Assembly: GCA_002007315.1 (NCBI GenBank)
Contig: LNZQ01000065.1
Coordinates: 1-12,350, forward strand
Origin: Epulopiscium sp. Nele67-Bin004
GTDB lineage: Bacteria > Bacillota_A > Clostridia > Lachnospirales > Cellulosilyticaceae
DNA length: 12,350 nt
Direction: 5' to 3'
Made by a program: the position numbers and the translations under genes. Positions 1 through 6,517 of the stretch are shown piece by piece. A model generated the notes under the pieces. The model was not told the origin of the DNA. It did no database searches and was given only the letters and a program-made list of their open reading frames with translations. The first letter of the stretch is position 1, and each line of letters starts with the position of its first letter.

Positions 1-1
1 T

Positions 2-14
2 AGGTGGTGAAAAG
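2..14 (+). promoter_or_regulatory. Ribosome-binding site of the first Rpn gene
   Basis: AGGTGGTGA at 2-10 pairs well with the 3' end of 16S rRNA and sits 7 bases (from AGGTGG) before the ATG at 15. It supports that ATG as the true start. The promoter must lie left of the window. Confidence 0.75.
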
Positions 15-971
15 ATGAAACTAACAATAGACTTTACAGAAGATTTGATGTTCAAAGTGCTACTATTAGGAACGGCAGAGTATCAAGACAAAAAAATCTT
101 GATAGATTTTGTGGTAAGTTTTGCAGGCTTTTTTGGACTAAAATTAAAAGCCGAAGATATTATAATCCCAAAAACTCTACCATATGTAGACTGTAAAAAA
201 GTATTAAAAGTACTAAAAAACAAAAAACTAACACCAAGACAAATCGAAGAACAGTTACAAAAAATGATACCAGATATAACAGTCCACATAAAAAGAGAAG
301 ATGGCAAACTAGATGAGTTTACGATTGAGATGCAAAAACGTACACCAAAATTTTTGTTAGATAGAATGTGTAGACAACTAGCAACAACTATAACTCACAC
401 AAAAAACGACCCAAAAGATTTTTCAAAAACGGGATATGCCCTAAACTTATGGTTGTTACCAAAACAGCAAATACCCCAATACTTAGATGAGCCAGTAGTA
501 GAAACTTTGATATGCACAAGAGTAAAAAAAGGAAATAGATATGTGTATAAACCAGCGTATGCTCATGCAAAGTCAGTATCAATAGCGATAAATGATAAAA
601 AGCTTGTGCAAAATAGTTATTACAAAAAGAATGATAGATTGAAATTGTGGATAAACTTTTTATCAACAGGGGAATTAAACTTAGAAGATGAGATACAAAA
701 AAGCATATATGAATTGTATTTAATGTTGAAGAAAGATAAGGAGTGGTATGAAATGGCGAAATTACAACCAACAAATGCAGATTATTTATTGGCAGAAGGA
801 ATGGAGCTAGGGATTGAAAAAGGCATAGAAATTGGTATAGAGCAAGGCAGAGAAGAAGGTATACTAAAAGTAGCTAAAAATGCGTTGTTAAAAGATATAC
901 CAGTGGAAGTAGTGGCGAGCATGACAGAGTTACCACTACAAGTTGTAGAAGAATTAAAAAAATCGTTATAA
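15..971 (+). CDS. Rpn family PD-(D/E)XK nuclease (recombination-promoting nuclease / putative transposase type)
   Basis: This 318-residue protein is a probable DNA endonuclease of the Rpn family, whose E. coli members promote RecA-independent recombination and act as toxic antiphage proteins. Visible signs are the N-terminal D-x-x-F-K type motif (E9-D10-L-M-F-K14) and the PD-(D/E)XK core, with P86-D87 followed by an acidic strand ending E105-M-Q107-K-R. A polar linker follows. From residue 262 glycine recurs every fourth residue (G262, 266, 270, 274, 278, 282). The last 35 residues resemble the short helical segment that ends many Rpn proteins. An internal Shine-Dalgarno and ATG at codon 247 could yield a separate C-terminal protein. 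The gene stands alone with a terminator directly after it. Despite the 'transposase' label of the family, no terminal repeats or mobile-element ends are visible. The family call is firm; the substrate is unknown. Confidence 0.88.
   Translation: MKLTIDFTEDLMFKVLLLGTAEYQDKKILIDFVVSFAGFFGLKLKAEDIIIPKTLPYVDCKKVLKVLKNKKLTPRQIEEQLQKMIPDITVHIKREDGKLDEFTIEMQKRTPKFLLDRMCRQLATTITHTKNDPKDFSKTGYALNLWLLPKQQIPQYLDEPVVETLICTRVKKGNRYVYKPAYAHAKSVSIAINDKKLVQNSYYKKNDRLKLWINFLSTGELNLEDEIQKSIYELYLMLKKDKEWYEMAKLQPTNADYLLAEGMELGIEKGIEIGIEQGREEGILKVAKNALLKDIPVEVVASMTELPLQVVEELKKSL
738..755 (+). promoter_or_regulatory. Intragenic Shine-Dalgarno and ATG inside the first Rpn gene
   Basis: AAGGAG at 738-743 is followed after 9 bases by ATG at 753-755, in frame with the host gene (codon 247). 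An out-of-frame ATG at 748 also follows the same Shine-Dalgarno. Strength and spacing equal those of real starts in this window, so internal initiation is plausible. Confidence 0.5.
753..971 (+). CDS. Possible nested C-terminal protein of the first Rpn gene (RpnS-like, 72 residues)
   Basis: Initiation at the internal ATG would make a 72-residue protein identical to the end of the 318-residue nuclease. It contains the glycine-every-four-residues segment and the final helical part but none of the nuclease residues. In E. coli, rpn genes are reported to encode such short C-terminal proteins from internal starts, and these block the toxic full-length enzyme. What is seen here is only the start signal and the matching architecture. 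Antitoxin function is inferred, and whether the site is used cannot be read from sequence. Confidence 0.4.
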   Translation: MAKLQPTNADYLLAEGMELGIEKGIEIGIEQGREEGILKVAKNALLKDIPVEVVASMTELPLQVVEELKKSL

Positions 972-976
972 GATTT

Positions 977-1000
977 AAGGCGACTTAGGTTGCCTTTTTT
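977..1000 (+). terminator. Rho-independent terminator after the first Rpn gene
   Basis: AAGGCGAC at 977-984 pairs with GTTGCCTT at 989-996 (one G-T pair) around the loop TTAG. The T run covers 995-1000. It begins 5 bases after the stop codon and separates this gene from the export operon. Confidence 0.85.
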
Positions 1001-1042
1001 GTAATAAAAAAAACACACAAACAACACAAACCCCACACATAC

Positions 1043-1071
1043 TTCACACTATTATATAAGATAATTATTAT
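1043..1071 (+). promoter_or_regulatory. Probable sigma-A promoter of the efflux operon
   Basis: TTCACA at 1043-1048 and TATTAT at 1066-1071 are separated by 17 bases; each differs from consensus at one position. It lies about 40 bases before the start codon, in an A+T-rich gap after a terminator. This is the best -35/-10 pair in the window. A competing -10, TAATAAT, lies at 1072-1078. Confidence 0.6.
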
Positions 1072-1109
1072 TAATAATACATTTATAAAACTTTAAAAGG
1101 AGAAAAACT

Positions 1110-3554
1110 ATGAGTAAAAAATTAGTAGTGGGATTAATAGCAGCTCTTGCCATAGGTGGTGGTACATACAGTTATCAAATGAATGCAGCAAAAACAGCAA
1201 GCCAAACTGTAACAGAAATTGTTGCAAGAGAAAGTACAGTTAGTATAGGAGATATAGTTATTGGGCATGATGAATCTGGAAGTGTAACAATTCCTACAAA
1301 AGATATAAAATATGATTATGACTTAATTATTACAGAAGTATTAGTAAAAGAAGGGGAAACAGTTGCCGAAGGACAGCCGTTATTTATGGTTGAAATTGAT
1401 GGGCTAGATTCAGAAATTGAGTCACTTGAAAATGAAATAGAAAGTTATGAAAATCAAATTGATAACTATTGGGATCAAATCGATAACTATCAAGATCAAA
1501 TTGATAACTACTATAAACAAATTGACACATATAACAAAAATATAGAAAGTTATGAAAAACAAATTACAACGTATGAAAAACAAATTACAACGTATGAAAA
1601 ACAAATTGCAAGCTTAAATAGTGATTATGCAGATTTAGAAGATTTATATGATGATACAGTTTTGACACAAGAGCTTTCTTCGCAAATTGCATTATTATCT
1701 TATGAGCAAACACTTAAAACAGCCCAAACAGGACAACTTACTTATAGTATATCTGTTACAAATATTGATAGCCAACTTGAAACACTTGAGAAAAAATGGA
1801 GTGATTTAAACAAGCAAAAAGAAAACTATGAAGAACTAATTTCTACATACGATAGTGACCAAGCAACGCTGGCATTATATGAGATGGCTATGAATGCGAT
1901 TGAAGTTGAAATTGATGAAAAGCAAGACGAACAAGAGTTGTATCAAAGAGAAAATTCAGATTATTTATCATCAGGTTCAGGGGGAACAAGTAGTGACACT
2001 TATTGGACACAATATGAGTCGTATAAATCAAATTTAAGTACATTAAAAAATACGCTAGATTCTGCAGAGCGTACGTATGAATATGCAATATTAAACTATC
2101 AATCAAATCCAGATAGTACTGACAGATATAATGCATATATTTCAGCACAAAATGCATATGACACTGCATATACAAACTGGAAAACAGCAAGTGACTCGGC
2201 AAGTACAGCATTATCAAATTATTATGAAACTCTTGAAGAAGAAAAATTGACTGATTTTATTGATGAAGAATACTATCAAATGTCACAATATATTTCTAGT
2301 TTGCAAGATGATTATGATGATGCAAAAGATGCGTATAACGATTATTATTCAGAGTTACAAAGTTTATATGGCAACAATGATTTAGATGATTTAAAAGATT
2401 TACTTGAAGACACTTTATATGATATGCAACTAAATGAGGCAGACCAAGCAGAGTGGCAAGAACAACAAGTTATTGATAGAGTTTCAGCAGAAAACAAGCT
2501 TGAGTCTACAAATCTTGAAGTGCAACAAGCAGAAATATTATATGAGAGAACACTAAAAAATCTTCAAAGTGATGTTGATGCGGTACTAACAAAGATGGCT
2601 GACAATAAAGATGATGTTTTAGATGTATATGATAATATTGATGATGTTAAAGACAATATAGCAGATGTGTATGATGATATAGCAGATGTTAGAGCGGATA
2701 TAGCAGATGTGTATGATGATATAGCAGATGTGAATGCAGATATAGCAGACGTTAAAGCGGATATTTCAGAGCTATATGCAGATATAGCTGAGGCAAAAGC
2801 AGAAATTGAGGAACTTAATGCTATACTTGAAACTTCTATGATTGTATCAAGTTATTCAGGAATTATCACCTCTATAAATGTTTCGGAAGAAGATGAACCA
2901 AAATCTGGATCAACACTTATGTCTATAAGTAATGGTGATAGCAACACATATGTTACAGCATATATTTCACAAGATGATATTTCAATTGTTGAACTTGGAC
3001 AAAAAGTTATAATTGAACTTAGTGCTATATCAAATGAAGAGTTTAGGGGCTATATTGACACAATTTCATACTCAGCATCAGCAAGCATGGGGGGGTCTGT
3101 AAACTATTTGGTTACAACAAAAGTTGAAGGTTCAACAGAAGGTGTGTATGAAGGAATGAGTGCAAGTCTTACATTTATACAAGAAGAAAGTAATGATGTT
3201 CCAGTTATATCTTCAAGAGCAATTACAACAGAGCGTGATAGAACAACAGTTAAAGTTCAAGACCCTGCAACTGGCGAAATTGTAGATAAAGAAATTGAAA
3301 TCGGAATTAGCGACGGCGTAAATGTTGAAGTTACAAGCGGACTTTCAGCAGGAGATATTATAATGATTGAAAGTGCTGTTACAACTATGACAGATGCAGA
3401 TGTAAGCAGTTCAAGGGATTCTGGAACTGATAGTGGAATGCCAGATATGTCTAGCATGTCTATGGAAGATATGATGAACATGATGCCAAGTGGTGGAACT
3501 AGTGGTGGAAGTGGCCCAGGTAGTAGTGGAAGTGGTCCTGGAAACAGACAATAA
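1110..3554 (+). CDS. Membrane-fusion (MacA/HlyD-like) adaptor of an ABC efflux system, with giant coiled coil
   Basis: This 814-residue adaptor should be anchored in the membrane and project outward, linking the permease and ATPase encoded next to it. Residues 5-20 form a hydrophobic anchor or signal segment with no lipobox cysteine. Residues about 71-95 are the first half of a lipoyl-like domain, and about 577-608 the second half. Between them lies a helical region of some 475 residues. It starts with ten near-perfect heptads (104-173) and ends with about ten more (503-572), as expected for the two legs of a hairpin. A beta-barrel region (about 612-690) and a membrane-proximal region (about 695-757) follow. 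The tail is Met-rich (eight Met between 777 and 792) and then Gly/Ser-rich. MacA and Bacillus YknX are under 400 residues, so the extra length is nearly all coiled coil. AAGGAG at 1097-1102, 7 bases upstream, fixes the ATG. Substrate unknown. Confidence 0.88.
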   Translation: MSKKLVVGLIAALAIGGGTYSYQMNAAKTASQTVTEIVARESTVSIGDIVIGHDESGSVTIPTKDIKYDYDLIITEVLVKEGETVAEGQPLFMVEIDGLDSEIESLENEIESYENQIDNYWDQIDNYQDQIDNYYKQIDTYNKNIESYEKQITTYEKQITTYEKQIASLNSDYADLEDLYDDTVLTQELSSQIALLSYEQTLKTAQTGQLTYSISVTNIDSQLETLEKKWSDLNKQKENYEELISTYDSDQATLALYEMAMNAIEVEIDEKQDEQELYQRENSDYLSSGSGGTSSDTYWTQYESYKSNLSTLKNTLDSAERTYEYAILNYQSNPDSTDRYNAYISAQNAYDTAYTNWKTASDSASTALSNYYETLEEEKLTDFIDEEYYQMSQYISSLQDDYDDAKDAYNDYYSELQSLYGNNDLDDLKDLLEDTLYDMQLNEADQAEWQEQQVIDRVSAENKLESTNLEVQQAEILYERTLKNLQSDVDAVLTKMADNKDDVLDVYDNIDDVKDNIADVYDDIADVRADIADVYDDIADVNADIADVKADISELYADIAEAKAEIEELNAILETSMIVSSYSGIITSINVSEEDEPKSGSTLMSISNGDSNTYVTAYISQDDISIVELGQKVIIELSAISNEEFRGYIDTISYSASASMGGSVNYLVTTKVEGSTEGVYEGMSASLTFIQEESNDVPVISSRAITTERDRTTVKVQDPATGEIVDKEIEIGISDGVNVEVTSGLSAGDIIMIESAVTTMTDADVSSSRDSGTDSGMPDMSSMSMEDMMNMMPSGGTSGGSGPGSSGSGPGNRQ
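1440..1607 (+). repeat. Tandem 21-bp repeats encoding heptads (descending leg of coiled coil)
   Basis: Eight consecutive 21-bp units encode heptads of the type ESYENQI, DNYQDQI and TTYEKQI (residues 111-166). Units 1566-1586 and 1587-1607 are identical at every base, indicating recent unit duplication. The unit length keeps the frame, so copy-number change would lengthen or shorten the coiled coil by whole heptads. Confidence 0.9.
2616..2762 (+). repeat. Second tandem 21-bp repeat block (returning leg of coiled coil)
   Basis: Seven 21-bp units encode heptads of the type IADVYDD, IADVRAD and IADVNAD (residues 503-551), continuing less regularly to about residue 572. The units beginning at 2658 and 2700 are identical over 21 bp, giving a higher-order 42-bp period. 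The block is very acidic (Asp-rich), unlike the Gln/Lys-containing first block. Confidence 0.88.
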
Positions 3555-3566
3555 GGAGGGATATAC

Positions 3567-4805
3567 ATGAAAATTACAGAAGTTATATTCCTAGTAATGT
3601 TAAATATCGTGCAAAATAAGTTTAAAGTGTTGCTTACGTCGCTAGGTATTATTGTTGGGGCAGCAACAATCGTTATGGTTATTGCAATTGGAGTCGGTGG
3701 ACAAATGGATGTTGCCGACCAATTTAAAAACCTTAATGCAGGAACAGTTACAGTTGAGAGCTCCTCAAGCAGTTCCTCAACTTTTAGTTTTATGATGCCT
3801 CGAGGCTCAGCTATGCCAACATCAAGCAATGACACAGCGATTTTAACTCGTGAAGACCTTGAAGACATATTGTTTTTTATAGATAATATCAACGATATAT
3901 CGCTTGTTGCATATGAGTCACAGTCTGTATTTGGTGGTGACCTTGATGAGTCTATGACATCAAATATTGTTGGAACAAGCCCACAATATAAAGACATCGT
4001 AAACTTGAATATGGCTGTTGGTGACTTTTTGACTGATGAAGATGAAGAAAACGAAGAACGAGTAGTTGTGCTTGGTTCGGCAGTTGCAATTGATGTGTTT
4101 GGAAGTGCAGCAGCAGCATATGACAACGACATTGCGATTGATGATAGAACGTATCGTGTTGCAGGAGTGCTTTCGTCAGTAAATAACATTCTTAACGGTG
4201 TTGCAGTTGATGATGCTATATATATGCCATACTCAACTGCAGAAAAATTTATATTTGCAAGTGATACAGTTCCACAAATTATGGTGCTTGCAAATGATAT
4301 AGATGATGTTGCGTTAATAATTGCAAAATTAAATGTACTTTTAAAAGAGATACACCCATCAGGAACATTTACTATTTCTGATGCAGGTAGTGAGATGGAA
4401 GCAGCATTAAGTTCAGCGAACACGTTATCTATGTTGCTTGTATCTATTGCGGCAATTGTATTTATCGTTGGTGGTATCGGGATTATGAACGTTTTATTCG
4501 TTTCGGTTAAGGAGCGTACGCCAGAAATTGGGGTACTTAAAGCACTTGGAACGTCTAAAGTTGATATACTGTTACAGTTTTTGCTTGAAGCTACTGTTAT
4601 AAGTGTAATTGGTGGTGTGATTGGTGTTACGATAGCATATTTATCAATGCCACTTATGGAATATACAGGTATGCGAGTTGAACCGACAGTTGAAGCAGGT
4701 GTTATGGCACTTATGTTTGCAGTAATAACAGGAACGTTATTCGGGTTTTATCCTGCATACAAAGCGGCATCGCTTAATCCGATTGATGCACTAAACAACG
4801 ACTAG
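3567..4805 (+). CDS. MacB/FtsX-type ABC transporter permease
   Basis: This 412-residue permease has the MacB layout without a fused ATPase. One N-terminal membrane helix (about 21-43) is followed by a large extracytoplasmic core (about 45-280) and three C-terminal helices (about 286-310, 336-360, 374-395). The FtsX-type conserved stretch ERTPEIGVLKALG is at 317-329, and the end PAYKAASLNPIDAL (396-409) is typical of the family. Such permeases act by transmitting ATPase motion to the outside domain rather than by forming a classic channel. A seven-serine run (65-71) and a Met-containing loop (76-83) lie early in the outer domain. AAGGAGG at 3553-3559 overlaps the stop of the adaptor gene, and the gap is 12 bases. 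Translation is therefore probably coupled and the three genes form one transcript. Confidence 0.93.
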   Translation: MKITEVIFLVMLNIVQNKFKVLLTSLGIIVGAATIVMVIAIGVGGQMDVADQFKNLNAGTVTVESSSSSSSTFSFMMPRGSAMPTSSNDTAILTREDLEDILFFIDNINDISLVAYESQSVFGGDLDESMTSNIVGTSPQYKDIVNLNMAVGDFLTDEDEENEERVVVLGSAVAIDVFGSAAAAYDNDIAIDDRTYRVAGVLSSVNNILNGVAVDDAIYMPYSTAEKFIFASDTVPQIMVLANDIDDVALIIAKLNVLLKEIHPSGTFTISDAGSEMEAALSSANTLSMLLVSIAAIVFIVGGIGIMNVLFVSVKERTPEIGVLKALGTSKVDILLQFLLEATVISVIGGVIGVTIAYLSMPLMEYTGMRVEPTVEAGVMALMFAVITGTLFGFYPAYKAASLNPIDALNND

Positions 4806-4817
4806 GGAGGATTTGAG

Positions 4818-5486
4818 ATGGAAAATGTTATAGAAATGAAAGATATACGCAAGTCATACCAAGTTGGGGAAGAACAACTTCACGTTTTAAAAGGTATATC
4901 TATAAATGTGGCAAAAGGAGAATTTGTTGCAATACTTGGACCATCAGGGTCTGGTAAGTCTACACTTATGAACATCATTGGGTGTATGGACGTTGCCGAC
5001 AGTGGTGAATACAACTTGGCTGGTGTGCAGGTGCACAAAAGTAGAGAGTCACAACTTGGAAAAATTCGTAATCAACAAATAGGATTTATATTTCAAAAGT
5101 ATCAGCTTATAAGAAAATATAATGTTTTGCAAAATGTTATGTTGCCACTTCTTGCAAGGGGACAAAGCAGAAGACAGGCTAAAGATTTGTGCATTGAGAA
5201 AATCGGAGTTGTTGGACTTGGTGAACGTTTGTATCATAAGCCAGGGGAACTTTCGGGGGGGCAACAACAAAGGGTTGCGATTGCTCGTGCGATTGTGAGC
5301 AATCCGAGTATATTACTTGCCGATGAACCGACAGGGGCACTTGATACAAATACAGGTAAAGAGGTTATGGAGATTTTCAAAAACTTGCATGAACAAGGGA
5401 ATACTATAGTTATGATAACACATGACCTTAAAGTTGCAGAACATGCAGATAGAATTATTAGGATTGTTGACGGGGAAGTTGCATAG
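4818..5486 (+). CDS. ABC transporter ATPase subunit (MacB/LolD type)
   Basis: This 222-residue cytoplasmic ATPase powers the adjacent permease and adaptor. All motifs are intact: Walker A GPSGSGKST (41-49), Q-loop Q93, signature LSGGQQ (145-150), Walker B ILLADE (165-170) with catalytic E170, D-loop ALD (174-176) and H-loop H202. Length and the stretch around the Q-loop and signature fit the LolD/MacB/FtsE-like group. AGGGAGG (4804-4810) overlaps the permease stop codon and precedes the ATG by 7 bases. It is the last gene of the operon and is followed at once by a terminator. The substrate may be a peptide, antibiotic or lipid-like compound, as known for relatives; the sequence does not decide. 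Confidence 0.95.
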   Translation: MENVIEMKDIRKSYQVGEEQLHVLKGISINVAKGEFVAILGPSGSGKSTLMNIIGCMDVADSGEYNLAGVQVHKSRESQLGKIRNQQIGFIFQKYQLIRKYNVLQNVMLPLLARGQSRRQAKDLCIEKIGVVGLGERLYHKPGELSGGQQQRVAIARAIVSNPSILLADEPTGALDTNTGKEVMEIFKNLHEQGNTIVMITHDLKVAEHADRIIRIVDGEVA

Positions 5487-5502
5487 GAAAATATATAAGT
5501 AT

Positions 5503-5536
5503 AGGGGTTTAGTGAGTGCTAAACCTCTTTTATTTT
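5503..5536 (+). terminator. Rho-independent terminator of the efflux operon
   Basis: AGGGGTTTAG (5503-5512) pairs over 10 bp with CTAAACCTCT (5519-5528), with one G-T pair, around the loop TGAGTG. A T-rich tract follows. It belongs to a recurring family of near-identical hairpins in this window (also at 6457, 10272 and 12077). Confidence 0.88.
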
Positions 5537-5566
5537 GTGGGTTGCTATGATAAAATAATATTAGAT
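5516..5566 (+). repeat. 51-bp direct repeat, copy 1 (terminator arm plus promoter region)
   Basis: These 51 bases recur without a mismatch at 12091-12141. The repeat covers the 3' arm of the terminator, its T tract and the A+T-rich region upstream of the second Rpn gene. In both places it leads into Rpn coding sequence, so it is the shared upstream part of one duplicated gene. Confidence 0.95.
5543..5551 (+). promoter_or_regulatory. Candidate extended -10 promoter of the second Rpn gene
   Basis: TGCTATGAT matches the extended -10 form TGnTATAAT with one mismatch. No convincing -35 is visible, which extended -10 promoters tolerate. The same bases are kept at 12118-12126 before the truncated copy. 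The terminator immediately upstream makes a promoter here necessary. Confidence 0.4.
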
Positions 5567-5579
5567 AGGGGGGACAAGC

Positions 5580-6449
5580 GTGGCAAGAAATAAAGAAGAC
5601 ATGATAATGAAAAGAGCAGTAGATGTTTTTGGTCAAAAAGCAACAAAGTATTTTGGTCAAAAAAAGAAAGTAAAACAAGTAGCACATACAGAAGAAATTA
5701 TAATGACGCTTGAAGATAAACGATTAGACTATTTGTTTTTGATGGACGATGACACATATACACACTATGAATTTCAAACAACAGATAAAGGTGTTGACGA
5801 CTTGGTTAGATTTAACTTGTATGATACTTTAATATTTAGAGCAACAAAAAAACCAGTGTATACGTATGTTATATATTCAAATAATATTAAAAATCCAAAA
5901 ATAGAATATACTAATGGTAACAACACGTATAAAATAATACCAATTTGTATGGCAGATAAAGATGCTACAAAAATACTTGAAAGTATCGAAGAAAAAATAA
6001 ATAGTGGAAAAAATTTAGATGATGGGGATTTGCTAGACTTAGTATTTTGTCCAATAATGGGCGGAAAGATGACAAAACAAGAGCGTTTAAGCCGAGCAAT
6101 ACAAATCACTAAAAAGTGTGGAGTTGAAGAACAAAAGGACATTCAAGCAATGTTGTACACATTTGCATTAAAGTTTTTGAATGGAGAACAACTTGAGCAA
6201 TTTAAGGAGGTGTTTAAATTGACAGCATTAGGAGAGATGTTATATAACGATGGAATAAAAGAAGGAATAAAAGAAGGAATAAAGGAAGGAATAAAGGAAG
6301 GAATAAAAGAAGGCGAACTAAAAGGTAAAGTAGAAAAAGCAATAGAAATAGCAAAGGCTTTACTAGATGTGCTAGATGATGTTACTATTTCGTTGAAAAC
6401 TGGACTATCACTGGAAGAAGTTAAGGCGTTACGTAGTGAGAATAACTAA
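5580..6449 (+). CDS. Rpn/transposase-like PD-(D/E)XK nuclease, second subfamily
   Basis: This 289-residue protein is a probable nuclease related to the Rpn and cyanobacterial-type 'EFQTT' families. The putative active site is D50 (in R48-L-D50) with E64-F-Q66 on the next strand, followed by the T67-T-D-K-G and V76-R-F-N segments usual for this group. Residues 164-210 are helical. From 225 the tetrapeptide Gly-Ile-Lys-Glu repeats five times, then an amphipathic segment and a final helical domain end the protein. GTG at 5580 is taken as start because AGGGGGGA (5567-5574) lies 5 bases upstream; ATG at 5601 lacks such a site. It is only distantly similar to the Rpn protein at 15-971. A perfect Shine-Dalgarno with in-frame TTG sits at codon 214. 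A deleted copy begins at 12140. Confidence 0.82.
   Translation: MARNKEDMIMKRAVDVFGQKATKYFGQKKKVKQVAHTEEIIMTLEDKRLDYLFLMDDDTYTHYEFQTTDKGVDDLVRFNLYDTLIFRATKKPVYTYVIYSNNIKNPKIEYTNGNNTYKIIPICMADKDATKILESIEEKINSGKNLDDGDLLDLVFCPIMGGKMTKQERLSRAIQITKKCGVEEQKDIQAMLYTFALKFLNGEQLEQFKEVFKLTALGEMLYNDGIKEGIKEGIKEGIKEGIKEGELKGKVEKAIEIAKALLDVLDDVTISLKTGLSLEEVKALRSENN
6204..6221 (+). promoter_or_regulatory. Intragenic perfect Shine-Dalgarno and TTG start inside the second Rpn gene
   Basis: AAGGAGGTG (6204-6212) is complementary to the 16S anti-Shine-Dalgarno at nine of nine positions. It is followed, 8 bases after AGGAGG, by TTG at 6219-6221, in frame at codon 214. It is a stronger site than the gene's own and is conserved base for base at 12287-12304. 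Confidence 0.6.
6219..6449 (+). CDS. Possible nested C-terminal protein of the second Rpn gene (RpnS-like, 76 residues)
   Basis: Start at the internal TTG would give a 76-residue protein. It comprises the five Gly-Ile-Lys-Glu repeats, a charged helical linker and the terminal helical domain, and lacks D50/E64/Q66. This is the same layout as the nested frame at 753-971. By analogy with the reported E. coli Rpn gene-within-gene products, it could bind and neutralise the full-length nuclease. The start signal is seen; use of the start and antitoxin role are inferred. Confidence 0.45.
   Translation: MTALGEMLYNDGIKEGIKEGIKEGIKEGIKEGELKGKVEKAIEIAKALLDVLDDVTISLKTGLSLEEVKALRSENN
6252..6311 (+). repeat. 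Five tandem 12-bp repeats encoding Gly-Ile-Lys-Glu
   Basis: The unit GGAATAAAAGAA occurs five times, with third-position G/A changes in two units. It encodes residues 225-244. Because the unit is 12 bp, slippage would change the number of tetrapeptides without breaking the frame. The same repeat begins at the right edge of the window in the truncated copy. Confidence 0.93.
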
Positions 6450-6456
6450 TAAGTAT

Positions 6457-6485
6457 AGGGGTTTGGTGTATGCCAAGCCTTTTTT
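6457..6485 (+). terminator. Rho-independent terminator after the second Rpn gene
   Basis: AGGGGTTTGG (6457-6466) pairs with CCAAGCCTTT (6473-6482) with two G-T pairs, around the loop TGTATG. The T run is 6480-6485. It belongs to the same hairpin family as those at 5503, 10272 and 12077. Confidence 0.85.
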
Positions 6486-6490
6486 GGTTG

Positions 6491-6512
6491 TATAATATAT
6501 TTTAAGGAGGGG
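6491..6512 (+). promoter_or_regulatory. -10 box and ribosome-binding site of the regulator gene
   Basis: A perfect TATAAT is at 6491-6496, but no -35 is recognisable in the terminator sequence before it. AAGGAGGGG at 6504-6512 lies 5 bases before the ATG at 6518. The -10 is close to the ribosome-binding site, so the leader would be very short. The box shared by the two exporter promoters is not present here. Confidence 0.45.
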
Positions 6513-6517
6513 AAACT

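Noticed and set aside
388..774. Minus-strand frame of 128 codons opposite the first Rpn gene
   Set aside because: Hydrophobic Leu/Ile/His-rich composition is what the complement of an A-rich coding strand gives, and it lacks start signals.
15..971. Insertion sequence or transposon, from the 'putative transposase' label of the Rpn family
   Set aside because: No terminal inverted repeats or target duplications flank this gene or the one at 5580. The family is nuclease-like, so a mobile-element call is not supported.
1440..1607. CRISPR-like regular repeats
   Set aside because: The 21-bp units are contiguous without spacers, lie inside a coding frame and encode coiled-coil heptads.
3257..4423. 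Long minus-strand open frame of 388 codons opposite the permease gene
   Set aside because: It is antisense to the adaptor end and permease, which have clear family motifs. It has no ribosome-binding site or recognisable domain and reads as low-complexity Ser/Thr/Ile sequence typical of a shadow frame.
5601..5609. ATG at 5601 or 5607 as start of the second Rpn gene
   Set aside because: Neither has a proper Shine-Dalgarno, while GTG 5580 follows a G-rich site at normal spacing.
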